Origin: Maribacter sp. MMG018
Lineage (GTDB): Bacteria; Bacteroidota; Bacteroidia; Flavobacteriales; Flavobacteriaceae
NCBI RefSeq assembly: GCF_018100785.1
Contig: NZ_JAGJEC010000008.1
Coordinates: 1 to 34,898, forward strand
Direction: 5' to 3'
DNA length: 34,898 nucleotides
Part shown: piece by piece, positions 24,862-32,996 of the stretch
How the letters are laid out: each line of letters starts with the position of its first letter
How positions within the stretch are numbered: the stretch's first letter is position 1
Translations under genes and position numbers: made by a program
Notes under the pieces: model-generated
Database searches by the model: none
What the model saw: only the letters and a program-made list of their open reading frames with translations
What the model was told of the DNA's origin: nothing

Positions 24862-24869
24862 CAAAAATA
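24862..24869 (-). promoter_or_regulatory. -7 box TATTTTTG of ruvX-def
   Basis: Exact TAnnTTTG match on the - strand, 13 nt before the TTG start of ruvX, so the leader should be under about 10 nt. Confidence 0.45.
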
Positions 24870-24923
24870 AAGTATAATTTGTTATATGTGGTTTTACGGA
24901 TGGGGAATTCATGCACTTCCACT

Positions 24924-24931
24924 TATATTTG
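24924..24931 (+). promoter_or_regulatory. -7 box TATATTTG of dapD
   Basis: Exact TAnnTTTG match ending 18 nt before the ATG at 24950. It lies downstream of an in-frame ATG at 24911, which is therefore unlikely to be transcribed as a start. Confidence 0.5.
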
Positions 24932-24949
24932 ATAAAATTTTTTATAAAA

Positions 24950-25765
24950 ATGACAGAATTAAAAAATACCATAGAGAAAGCTTGGGAGAACAGAGAGTTG
25001 TTAAAAGATGAAGCTATCCAAAAAAGCATAAGAGAAGTTATCGACCTGATCGATTTAGGAAAGCTGCGTTGTGCAGAACCTACTGCAGATGGTTGGCAAA
25101 TAAATGAATGGGTAAAGAAAGCGGTAGTCTTATATTTCCCTATCCAAAAAATGGAAACCTTGGAAGCCGGTATTTTTGAGTACCATGATAAAATGCCCTT
25201 AAAAAGAGGATATAAAGAAAAAGGAATACGTGTAGTACCAAATGCGGTCGCAAGACACGGGGCCTACATATCTCCGGGTACCATATTAATGCCCAGTTAT
25301 GTGAATATTGGAGCCTATGTGGACGAAGGCACTATGGTAGACACCTGGGCCACCGTCGGTAGTTGCGCCCAAATCGGAAAAAATGTGCATTTAAGTGGTG
25401 GTGTTGGTATCGGGGGGGTATTGGAGCCATTACAGGCGGCGCCCGTTATCATCGAAGACAATGCTTTTATCGGATCTAGATGTATTGTTGTAGAAGGCGT
25501 AAAGGTCGAAAAAGAAGCCGTACTCGGAGCCAATGTAGTACTTACCGCATCTACCAAAATAATTGATGTTACCGGAGACTCACCCGTAGAAAGAAAAGGT
25601 GTGGTACCTGCGCGATCGGTAGTAATACCGGGTAGCTATACCAAAAAATTTCCTGCAGGCGAATATCAGGTACCCTGTGCACTGATCATTGGAACAAGAA
25701 AAGAAAGCACTAACAAAAAGACTTCGTTGAACGATGCGCTAAGGGAATATGATGTAGCGGTTTAA
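24950..25765 (+). CDS. dapD: Tetrahydrodipicolinate N-succinyltransferase DapD
   Basis: A 271-residue left-handed beta-helix acyltransferase of lysine and diaminopimelate synthesis. It transfers succinyl from succinyl-CoA to tetrahydrodipicolinate. The N-terminal helical part (1-95) is followed by hexapeptide-repeat turns from about 100 to 235 (IGAYVDEG, VGSCAQIG, IEDNAFIGSRC). Length matches E. coli DapD (274). ATG 24950 is chosen over 24911 because the extra 13 residues are unlike the family and precede the -7 box. Its stop is 3 nt from the stop of the convergent glycosyltransferase. Confidence 0.96.
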   Translation: MTELKNTIEKAWENRELLKDEAIQKSIREVIDLIDLGKLRCAEPTADGWQINEWVKKAVVLYFPIQKMETLEAGIFEYHDKMPLKRGYKEKGIRVVPNAVARHGAYISPGTILMPSYVNIGAYVDEGTMVDTWATVGSCAQIGKNVHLSGGVGIGGVLEPLQAAPVIIEDNAFIGSRCIVVEGVKVEKEAVLGANVVLTASTKIIDVTGDSPVERKGVVPARSVVIPGSYTKKFPAGEYQVPCALIIGTRKESTNKKTSLNDALREYDVAV

Positions 25766-25768
25766 GGT

Positions 25769-26797
25769 TTAAATCTTTTCCAATACTTTTTGTATCGCCA
25801 CAGATAGGTAGTGGCCAGAGGATACTTTCGACTTTATCTTTTCGACCCTATCTACCATGGCATTGTATGTTTGGTGATCAATGTTCGCCAAGGCCTCGTC
25901 CATCTCGTTCAGAGAATTTAAGGTAATACCTATTCGTTCCTTTTCTATGAACTTGGCAATCGCGGCCTTTTTCCAGACTATGACCGGTAATCCGCACAAA
26001 AGATATAATGATGTTTTGTGCGGATTATTATATAGTAGGTATTTTCCGAAATCGCCCGAGCATTCATTAAGGGCATTCCCGTTCCAGACCAACCCAAAAG
26101 ACCCTTCTATCTTATCGATGACTTCATCGGGCGAAAAAACGCCTTGGTAATCTAAAATAGAATCTGACCTTTCTGCATCTGAAACATTAAAACCGTTTCC
26201 GTACAACTTCAATTTGTAACTAGATGGCTTCAGTTGGTCTACGCTGTACAAAAATTCGCTTTTCTCTTTTCCCAATCCACCCGCAAAAACCACATCATAG
26301 GGGGTATTCAAGGTAGCATGCTTTTCACTTTTATGTAAATAGTCGAACAGTTCTAAACTCACCAACTGGGCAGTACACCCGTTTTCTTGAAACCATTTTT
26401 TCATAGATTCATTATGAACTATTAAAAAATCGGCCCTGTTGAATTTGGCCATTTCTTTTTTGAGATTAGAGTTCTTCCCCATCAAAAACTTTACATCATG
26501 TATAATAATGATAAGCTTACATTTTTTAAAGGCCACGATATTCGTAATATATCCGAAGAACTTACTCAGTGGATATTGCATACAAAAAACCGACTTTCGG
26601 GGCAATAAAAACAGCCCCTTGGTAATACCAAAAAAACTAATGATCGCCCCTAAGGCAGAACTTGGGTGATTGGTTTGTCTAAAACCCAAATTTTTAAAAC
26701 CGTTCTTTTCCAAAACCATCTCACAATCCATCTTTGGCTTGGATGCGGCATTTTTAGAGAATTTATAATTTCTAGATATATAATAATTAGAGTTCAT
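25769..26797 (-). CDS. Galactofuranosyltransferase-like glycosyltransferase (WbbI type)
   Basis: A 342-residue soluble GT-B-like protein. The opening YYISRNYKFSKNAASKPKMD (5-24), the QYPLSKFFGY stretch (74-83), IIIHDVKF (97-104) and a C-terminal nucleotide-sugar region (NNPHKTSLYLLCGLPVIVWK) recall beta-1,6-galactofuranosyltransferases such as E. coli WbbI. The neighbour across a 142-bp divergent region is UDP-galactopyranose mutase, which makes the UDP-Galf donor. That pairing is the main reason for the specific call; a general surface-glycan transferase is the fallback. Confidence 0.75.
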   Translation of the reverse strand: MNSNYYISRNYKFSKNAASKPKMDCEMVLEKNGFKNLGFRQTNHPSSALGAIISFFGITKGLFLLPRKSVFCMQYPLSKFFGYITNIVAFKKCKLIIIIHDVKFLMGKNSNLKKEMAKFNRADFLIVHNESMKKWFQENGCTAQLVSLELFDYLHKSEKHATLNTPYDVVFAGGLGKEKSEFLYSVDQLKPSSYKLKLYGNGFNVSDAERSDSILDYQGVFSPDEVIDKIEGSFGLVWNGNALNECSGDFGKYLLYNNPHKTSLYLLCGLPVIVWKKAAIAKFIEKERIGITLNSLNEMDEALANIDHQTYNAMVDRVEKIKSKVSSGHYLSVAIQKVLEKI

Positions 26798-26847
26798 TTA
26801 AAGACTTTCTAAGATTCAAGAATTGCAATTTTAGCATATTTGAAGCA

Positions 26848-26855
26848 CAAACATA
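26848..26855 (-). promoter_or_regulatory. -7 box TATGTTTG of the Galf transferase
   Basis: Exact TAnnTTTG match on the - strand, 50 nt before the ATG. A second match, TATTTTTG, lies further up at 26891-26898. Confidence 0.4.
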
Positions 26856-26912
26856 TTACTCCCATATTAATTTTATAATTATTGCGGTTCCAAAAATAAA
26901 TATTCCAAACCG

Positions 26913-26920
26913 TATCTTTG
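26913..26920 (+). promoter_or_regulatory. -7 box TATCTTTG of glf
   Basis: Exact TAnnTTTG match ending 19 nt before the glf ATG. A TTCC at 26888-26891, 21 nt upstream, could be a degenerate -33 element. Confidence 0.5.
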
Positions 26921-26939
26921 GCACCACAAATATTGAATT

Positions 26940-28052
26940 ATGCCAGCAAACAAAAAGTATGATTTTCTTATTGTCGGTGCCGGATTATACGGTGCGGTCT
27001 TTGCCCACGAAGCTAAAAAACACGGAAAGACTAGTTTAGTAATAGATAAAAGAGAACATATTGGGGGCAACACTTTTTGTAAAAAAATAGAAGACATTAA
27101 CGTACATGCCTATGGCGCCCACATATTTCATACAAACGACAAGAGAATCTGGGACTATGTAAATGATTTCGTCCCCTTTAACAGATACACGAATTCCCCT
27201 GTCGCAAATTATAAAGGTAAATTGTACAACCTACCTTTTAACATGAATACCTTTTACCAATTGTGGGGAGTAAAAACGCCTTTGGAGGCAAAAGAGATTA
27301 TTGAAAAACAAAGTAATAAATACAAAAAAACCAGGCCCGAAAATTTAGAGGAACAAGCTTTATCTCTTGTGGGCGAAGACATCTATTTTAAATTGATCAA
27401 AGGTTATACGGAAAAACAGTGGGGAAGAAAAGCGACCGAACTACCTGCATTTATTATAAAAAGATTACCGTTGCGCTTCACGTTCGATAACAACTATTTT
27501 AACGATAGTTATCAAGGCATACCTATAGGAGGGTATAACGAGTTAACGGGAGCATTATTGGAAGGTATCGATGTTCAGCTCGGCATCAACTACTTTAAGC
27601 ACAAGAAAGCACTTGACGATAAAGCCCACAAAATTGTTTTTACCGGAAAAATAGATGAATATTACGACTATGAGTTTGGCAAGCTCCAGTATCGAGGACT
27701 ACGTTTTGACCACCAAATTTTAGATACGGATAATTACCAAGGCAATGCCGTAATCAACTATACAGAAAACGAAATACCATACACAAGAATTCTAGAACAT
27801 AAGCATTTCGAATTCGGTCAACAGAAAAAAACGGTCATCACCAAAGAGTTTCCTTTAGAAGCTTCTACAGAATCGGAACCCTATTACCCTATTAACGATG
27901 ACAGAAACAATAAAATATATTTAGAATACAAAAAGAAGGCTAGCAAAGACTCTATAATTTTCGGTGGCAGGTTAGCCGAATACAAGTATTATGACATGCA
28001 TCAGGTAATAGCGGCCGCCTTGACAAAAACTAAAAATCTTTTTGAAAATTAG
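26940..28052 (+). CDS. glf: UDP-galactopyranose mutase
   Basis: A 370-residue FAD enzyme that converts UDP-galactopyranose to UDP-galactofuranose. The FAD-binding GAGLYG (13-18) and HIGGN (40-44), and the HIFHT segment (61-65), are diagnostic, and length fits bacterial UGMs. The reaction takes place in the cytoplasm and the product feeds galactofuranosyltransferases for surface glycans. It is divergent from a probable Galf transferase and starts a cluster of glycosyltransferases. Confidence 0.97.
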   Translation: MPANKKYDFLIVGAGLYGAVFAHEAKKHGKTSLVIDKREHIGGNTFCKKIEDINVHAYGAHIFHTNDKRIWDYVNDFVPFNRYTNSPVANYKGKLYNLPFNMNTFYQLWGVKTPLEAKEIIEKQSNKYKKTRPENLEEQALSLVGEDIYFKLIKGYTEKQWGRKATELPAFIIKRLPLRFTFDNNYFNDSYQGIPIGGYNELTGALLEGIDVQLGINYFKHKKALDDKAHKIVFTGKIDEYYDYEFGKLQYRGLRFDHQILDTDNYQGNAVINYTENEIPYTRILEHKHFEFGQQKKTVITKEFPLEASTESEPYYPINDDRNNKIYLEYKKKASKDSIIFGGRLAEYKYYDMHQVIAAALTKTKNLFEN

Positions 28053-28166
28053 ACGCAACCTTTCTATTATTTATAATCTTAATAAAAACAAATTATATAG
28101 GAAACGTAAAATAAATTTTGTAAGAAAAATACCTCTTTTTACAATTTTTTGATTTCTTTTTTGTTA

Positions 28167-28174
28167 TAACTTTG
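28167..28174 (+). promoter_or_regulatory. -7 box TAACTTTG of the WaaE-like glycosyltransferase
   Basis: Exact TAnnTTTG match ending 35 nt before the ATG at 28210. A TTTG at 28148-28151 lies upstream, but its spacing (15 nt) is shorter than the usual 19-21. Confidence 0.5.
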
Positions 28175-28209
28175 TCAACCACCAAGTTGATTTAATTAAA
28201 GTCAATAAA

Positions 28210-29004
28210 ATGAGCGTACAAAAAGAATCGTTAACAGCACTTATCATTACTTACAATGAAATGGGATACATACAAAAATGTATCGATTCTATTTCTTTTG
28301 CCGATGAAATTATTGTCGTAGATTCTTTTAGTACAGATGGTACGTACGAATATCTTTTAGAACATCCGAAAGTAAAGGTTATTCAAAATCCTTTTGAAAA
28401 TTTTACGGCTCAAAAATCTTTTGCCCTGAAACAGGCATCAAATGATTGGGTACTTTTCTTAGATGCCGACGAAGTGGTACCCAATGAATTGGAAAATGAA
28501 ATTAAGGACACCATATCATCCAATAAGGACGAAGTCGCCTATTGGTTCTATAGACAGTTCATGTTCAAAAATGAAAAACTAAAATATAGTGGGTGGCAAA
28601 CCGATAAAAACTATAGACTTTTTAGAAAAAGTAAAGCTAAATTTTCAGATAGAAAAATAGTTCATGAGACATTGGATGTTGATGGAAAATCTGGCATCTT
28701 AAAGTCAAAACTAACACATTACTGTTACAAAAACTACGAAGACTATAAATCTAAAATGCTTAAATATGGCCAATTAAAGGCTATCGAATGTTTTTATAAG
28801 GAAAAACAGTTCAACTATATCTCTATGTACATAAAGACCGGTTGGAAGTTCTTTAACCACTATTTTTTAAGATTGGGTTTCCTTGACGGTAAAAAAGGAT
28901 TTATAATCTGCTATTTAAATGCCTTGGGTGTATTGGAAAGATTCAAAGAACTAAAAAGACTGGAACTAAAAAACAAATTAGCTTACTATTTGGTAATGCC
29001 ATAA
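28210..29004 (+). CDS. GT2 glycosyltransferase, WaaE/KdtX-like
   Basis: A 264-residue GT2 enzyme. Motifs: ALIITYNEMGYI (10-21), ADEIIVVDSFSTDGT (31-45) and the DADE metal-binding site (85-88). The phrase FTAQKSFALKQASNDWVLFL (65-84) is typical of the WaaE/LgtF group that adds glucose to the LPS inner core. There is a hydrophobic but not clearly membrane-spanning C-terminal part. Its last 19 nt overlap the convergent GT2 gene that follows, so the two 3' ends are antisense to each other. Acceptor unknown. Confidence 0.87.
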   Translation: MSVQKESLTALIITYNEMGYIQKCIDSISFADEIIVVDSFSTDGTYEYLLEHPKVKVIQNPFENFTAQKSFALKQASNDWVLFLDADEVVPNELENEIKDTISSNKDEVAYWFYRQFMFKNEKLKYSGWQTDKNYRLFRKSKAKFSDRKIVHETLDVDGKSGILKSKLTHYCYKNYEDYKSKMLKYGQLKAIECFYKEKQFNYISMYIKTGWKFFNHYFLRLGFLDGKKGFIICYLNALGVLERFKELKRLELKNKLAYYLVMP

Positions 29005-29804
29005 AAAGTCCACACCCTCTTTTCTTGTTTTGTCTTCCTTCGTATTCCTAAATTCCTTTCTATAGACTCAGGGGTCTTGTATCCTCTTTTATGATCTAGA
29101 TGCACACAAACAGCACTATACCTTAATTGTTTGGACTTTATTCCGAAATTAAACAGACGTTCACCAAGCTCCCTGTCCTGACCACCATATTGCATACGTT
29201 CGTCAAAACCGTTGACATTGATTATATCGGCTTTCCATCCAGATGAATTGTGACCGTTCCAACTTGCATTGGTCGGTGTAACCCAGTTCAAAAATTTTGA
29301 CAAAAACCCGTGGGCCGTCAATTTATTGTTCTTAAAAGTTTTCGGTATGCCCTTTTCTTTTAACCAATTAATATTAAAACATCTCTGTTTTTCAATATCT
29401 TCAAGGGTAATTTGCTTAGAGATGTTCATGGGCAACATATAATAACCTCCAGATATAAAATACCCCTTTTCTTTGTTCAAATAATGTACATGAACAAAAT
29501 CTTCTCGGGGAATACAGTCCCCATCGGTCATAATTATATACGAGGCATTACAGGCAACTACCGCTTTGTTAAGAATACGCGATTTTTGAAAACCATCGTC
29601 CTCTTGCCAAACATGAACTATAGGATAAAATACCTTTTTGCTGTATTCTTCGATAAGTTCTTTGGTCTTTGGCCCAGAACCGTCGTCCGCAATAACAACT
29701 TCAAAGTTTTTAAAAGTCTGGCAATTAAACCCCCAAAGTACCTTCTTTAACCATTCTTCCGAATTATAGGTACTAACAATTACAGATATTTTAGGAATCT
29801 CCAT
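28986..29804 (-). CDS. GT2 glycosyltransferase with galactosyltransferase-type C-terminus
   Basis: A 272-residue enzyme. The GT2 N-terminus has ISVIVSTYNSEEWL (6-19), VVIADDGSG (36-44) and the DGD metal site (94-96). The C-terminal part carries WNGHNSS (182-188), VNGFDERMQYGGQD (197-210) and RELGERL (211-217), the acidic pattern of the Glyco_transf_7C (beta-galactosyltransferase-like) domain. It is cytoplasmic and probably extends a surface oligosaccharide. A -7 box 7 nt before its ATG suggests an almost leaderless mRNA, divergent from the TupA-like gene. Confidence 0.88.
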   Translation of the reverse strand: MEIPKISVIVSTYNSEEWLKKVLWGFNCQTFKNFEVVIADDGSGPKTKELIEEYSKKVFYPIVHVWQEDDGFQKSRILNKAVVACNASYIIMTDGDCIPREDFVHVHYLNKEKGYFISGGYYMLPMNISKQITLEDIEKQRCFNINWLKEKGIPKTFKNNKLTAHGFLSKFLNWVTPTNASWNGHNSSGWKADIINVNGFDERMQYGGQDRELGERLFNFGIKSKQLRYSAVCVHLDHKRGYKTPESIERNLGIRRKTKQEKRVWTFYGITK

Positions 29805-29811
29805 AGTCGAA

Positions 29812-29819
29812 CAAAAATA
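29812..29819 (-). promoter_or_regulatory. -7 box TATTTTTG of the GT2/7C gene
   Basis: Exact TAnnTTTG match on the - strand, 7 nt before the ATG at 29804. It is half of a divergent pair with the box at 29836-29843. Confidence 0.45.
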
Positions 29820-29835
29820 TAAAAGTCTTATTGTA

Positions 29836-29843
29836 TATCTTTG
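29836..29843 (+). promoter_or_regulatory. -7 box TATCTTTG of the TupA-like gene
   Basis: Exact TAnnTTTG match ending 17 nt before the ATG at 29861. It rules out an upstream TTG start at 29831, which would precede the box. Confidence 0.5.
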
Positions 29844-29860
29844 CTTTCTTCACAATTTTT

Positions 29861-30769
29861 ATGGCAACCACATTGAAAAAGATAATTTACGGCCTTCTCA
29901 AAAAAATGAAGTTCTTACCACAAGAACTTTATGTCAAAATTTATTACGAATATTATTCGGGCAATAAACTTGATTATGACAACCCTAAAGATTTCAATGA
30001 AAAAATTTCGTGGTACAAAGTATTTTTCAGGCCAAAGATCTTAAACCAATTGGTAGATAAGTACCACGTAAAGTCATATGTAGAAAAAAAAGTCGGTAAC
30101 CATATACTAAACGACACCATTGGTGTCTACGATAGTGTTTCGAAAATAGATTTTGACTCGTTGCCCAACCAGTTCGTAATCAAGGGAGTACATGGTTTTC
30201 ATTTTAACCTGATCGTAAAAGACAAGTCAAAACTCAATCTATTAAAATCTAAGTACTTACTCAAAAAATGGATGAATAAAAACCAGTATTACAGAGGAGG
30301 TATGGAATGGGCCTACAAAGATGTAAAACCCCTACTTCTGGTCGAAAAATATTTAGAGGAGATGGGGCAAGACATCATCAACGATTATAAGTTTTTTTGT
30401 TTTGATGGTGTACCCAAGTTTGTACAAATTGATTTAGAAAGAGGCATCAATAATTACAGATGTTATTATGATATGGATTGGAACAAACAGGAATTTTATA
30501 CAGAGCAAAATCCGTTTTACACCGGTGAGGTGCAAAAACCATCCAACTTTGGCGAAATGAAAGAGGTTGCCATAAAACTCGCCGAAAAATTTCCCTTTGT
30601 AAGGGTAGACCTGTATTCTATAGAGGGAAAGACCGTTTTTGGTGAAATGACATTTTATCCTACCGATGCAAGAAAAAGATTTTTACCCGAAGAGTATAAC
30701 AAAATAATAGGCGATTATTTTGTACTGCCCAAAATTCCAGAAGGTCAAAAATATATCACCTCAATATAG
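29861..30769 (+). CDS. TupA-like ATP-grasp protein (surface glycan biosynthesis)
   Basis: A 302-residue protein of the TupA-like ATP-grasp group found in polysaccharide clusters. Recognisable pieces are NPKDFNEKISWYKVF (41-55), FVIKGVHGFHFN (105-116), NDYKFFCFDGVPKFVQID (174-191) and the acidic metal/ATP site FVRVDLY...FGEMTFYP (246-267). TupA is named from teichuronic-peptide synthesis in Bacillus, where an ATP-grasp enzyme joins an amino acid to a sugar acid; related proteins occur in many O-antigen loci. The reaction here is unknown. The next gene, tsaC, follows after 6 nt, so they may be co-transcribed despite unrelated roles. Confidence 0.83.
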   Translation: MATTLKKIIYGLLKKMKFLPQELYVKIYYEYYSGNKLDYDNPKDFNEKISWYKVFFRPKILNQLVDKYHVKSYVEKKVGNHILNDTIGVYDSVSKIDFDSLPNQFVIKGVHGFHFNLIVKDKSKLNLLKSKYLLKKWMNKNQYYRGGMEWAYKDVKPLLLVEKYLEEMGQDIINDYKFFCFDGVPKFVQIDLERGINNYRCYYDMDWNKQEFYTEQNPFYTGEVQKPSNFGEMKEVAIKLAEKFPFVRVDLYSIEGKTVFGEMTFYPTDARKRFLPEEYNKIIGDYFVLPKIPEGQKYITSI

Positions 30770-30775
30770 TTCAAC

Positions 30776-31345
30776 ATGAAACCTGAGCAGACAGAAATCA
30801 ATAAATGTATCGAAGTTCTGGAAAATGGAGGACTCATACTCTACCCTACCGATACGGTTTGGGGTATCGGGTGCGATGCCACCAATACCATGGCGGTACA
30901 AAAAGTATATGACTTAAAACAACGAGCCGATAGCAAAGCATTGATTTGCTTGGTCGCCAACGACTTTATGCTAGAAAAACATGTAGAACATGTTCCGGAG
31001 CTGGCCTATGATATTATGGATATAGCCACAAAGCCGACTACAATTATTTATGACAACCCGAAAGGATTTGCCAAAAACCTTATAGCCCAAGACAATACCA
31101 TAGCAATAAGGGTAGCTTCCGATAAGTTTTGTAAATATCTAATCGGTAAATTTAAAAAACCCATAGTTTCAACTTCTGCCAATATAGCCGGCCGCAAAAC
31201 GCCCACTAGTTTCAAAGAAATTGACAAGGCCATTTTATCAGGTGTAGACTATGTGGTAAATTTGCAGCCTGAAAATCAGCAGCCTGTTCCGTCCTCTATC
31301 ATAAAATTGGGAACCGACGGACTCGTAAAGGTGATTAGGGAATAA
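30776..31345 (+). CDS. tsaC: L-threonylcarbamoyladenylate synthase (TsaC/YrdC)
   Basis: A 189-residue YrdC-fold enzyme that makes threonylcarbamoyl-AMP from threonine, bicarbonate and ATP, the first step of t6A modification of ANN-decoding tRNAs. The family signature [13 protein letters not shown] (23-35) and the later [12 protein letters not shown] are clear. It is the short form without the Sua5 C-terminal domain. It is followed after 16 nt by the CCA-adding enzyme, so two tRNA-maturation genes are paired here. Confidence 0.94.
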   Translation: MKPEQTEINKCIEVLENGGLILYPTDTVWGIGCDATNTMAVQKVYDLKQRADSKALICLVANDFMLEKHVEHVPELAYDIMDIATKPTTIIYDNPKGFAKNLIAQDNTIAIRVASDKFCKYLIGKFKKPIVSTSANIAGRKTPTSFKEIDKAILSGVDYVVNLQPENQQPVPSSIIKLGTDGLVKVIRE

Positions 31346-31361
31346 TGGTGGAGAAAATCTA

Positions 31362-32777
31362 ATGGACTACAAACAAGCTATAAACAACAAAATTTTTAAG
31401 ATCATTGGTCAATCTGCCGATGAACTGAACGTAGATTCATACGTAATCGGTGGTTTTGTCAGAGATTATATTCTTAAAAGGGGCACTGCAAAAGATATAG
31501 ATATCGTAGCAGTTGGCAGTGGAATTGAACTTGCCGAAAAAGTTGCCTCACTTCTACCGGGCAAACCACAGGTCTCGGTATTCAAAAATTTTGGCACCGC
31601 CATGATAAAACACGAAGACTTAGAGCTTGAGTTTGTGGGAGCGAGAAAAGAAAGCTACCATAGAGACAGTAGAAAACCAGTGGTAGAAAATGGTACCTTG
31701 GACGATGACCAAAAAAGAAGGGACTTTACCATCAATGCCCTTGCTATTTCTTTACATGAAAAAACTTGGGGCACATTATTGGATCCCTTTAACGGTTTAG
31801 AAGATTTAAAGAACAAATTGATCCGAACACCCTTAGAGCCCGGTATCACTTATTCTGATGATCCATTAAGAATGATGCGGGCCATTAGGTTCGCCACCCA
31901 ACTCGATTTTGATATCCAATTAGAATCCTTACAAGCGATTACGGCTCATAAAGACCGAATAAAGATAATATCAAAAGAACGCATCGTTGACGAACTCAAT
32001 AAGATAATGTGCTGTAAAAAGCCTTCTATTGGACTTTCTTTACTTCACAAAACCGAACTTTTAGAAATTATCTTACCCGAACTTACCGCACTGCAAGGTA
32101 TTGAAGAGATAGAGGGGCAACGCCATAAAGACAATTTTTGGCACACCTTGGAAGTTGTGGATAATATTTCTTTGGCAACGGACAATCTATGGCTTCGTTG
32201 GGCAGCACTGCTGCATGATATCGGCAAAGCCCCAACAAAACGTTTTCATAAAAAAATAGGATGGACTTTTCACGGTCATGAGTTTGTCGGTTCCAAAATG
32301 GTGTACAAACTTTTTAAAAGATTAAGAATGCCTCTTAATGATAAAATGAAGTATGTACAAAAATTGGTTCTAATGAGTTCTAGACCTATTGTACTTGCAG
32401 AAGAATTCGTTACCGATTCTGCGGTCAGAAGATTAATTTTCGATGCAGGAGAACATGTTGATGATTTGATGACCTTATGCGAAGCAGATATCACCACAAA
32501 AAATCCAAAAAAGCAGCGCAGGTATAAAAACAACTTTAAACTTGTCAGGGAAAAAATAGAAGAAGTCGAAGAACGTGATCGGGTACGTAATTTTCAACCC
32601 CCTATAACTGGGGAGGAGATTATGCAGACATTTGACCTAAAGCCTTCAAAAGAAATCGGAATCATAAAAGAAGCCATAAAAGAGGCTATTTTGGAAGGTG
32701 AAATTCCTAATGAATACACTGCGGCCAAAGCGTATATGATAATGAAGGGCAAATCTCTTGGGCTTGTACCTCAATAA
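31362..32777 (+). CDS. cca: tRNA nucleotidyltransferase (CCA-adding/poly(A) polymerase family) with HD domain
   Basis: A 471-residue class II nucleotidyltransferase. The head domain has GGFVRD (30-35) and the catalytic DID (45-47); RRDFTINAL (119-127) and [13 protein letters not shown] (166-178) are the following conserved blocks. A C-terminal HD phosphohydrolase domain is marked by LLHDIGKA (283-290) and HGHE. The enzyme adds or repairs the 3' CCA of tRNAs; the HD part may remove terminal phosphates. In Bacteroidota the same family could also act in A-adding or C/A-adding splits, which motif reading alone cannot decide. Confidence 0.92.
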   Translation: MDYKQAINNKIFKIIGQSADELNVDSYVIGGFVRDYILKRGTAKDIDIVAVGSGIELAEKVASLLPGKPQVSVFKNFGTAMIKHEDLELEFVGARKESYHRDSRKPVVENGTLDDDQKRRDFTINALAISLHEKTWGTLLDPFNGLEDLKNKLIRTPLEPGITYSDDPLRMMRAIRFATQLDFDIQLESLQAITAHKDRIKIISKERIVDELNKIMCCKKPSIGLSLLHKTELLEIILPELTALQGIEEIEGQRHKDNFWHTLEVVDNISLATDNLWLRWAALLHDIGKAPTKRFHKKIGWTFHGHEFVGSKMVYKLFKRLRMPLNDKMKYVQKLVLMSSRPIVLAEEFVTDSAVRRLIFDAGEHVDDLMTLCEADITTKNPKKQRRYKNNFKLVREKIEEVEERDRVRNFQPPITGEEIMQTFDLKPSKEIGIIKEAIKEAILEGEIPNEYTAAKAYMIMKGKSLGLVPQ

Positions 32778-32996
32778 TTTTCTCCGACACAAAATCTTGA
32801 AAATCGCCCAATATCATTACCTATATTAAATAACTATCCACAAATAATGCCCTATTTACTATAGGTTTCCTGCTATTTACAACAATTTATTTATAAGTAA
32901 AATTTGTAAGATTACTTTTACAACAACCTACTCATGTATTCACCCAAAAGCAATAATTAATTCAAATATTTGAACGAATTCAAGGATTCACAAGGA

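Noticed and set aside
24911..24949. Upstream ATG extending DapD by 13 residues
   Set aside because: The extra residues are unlike DapD N-termini and contain the predicted -7 box.
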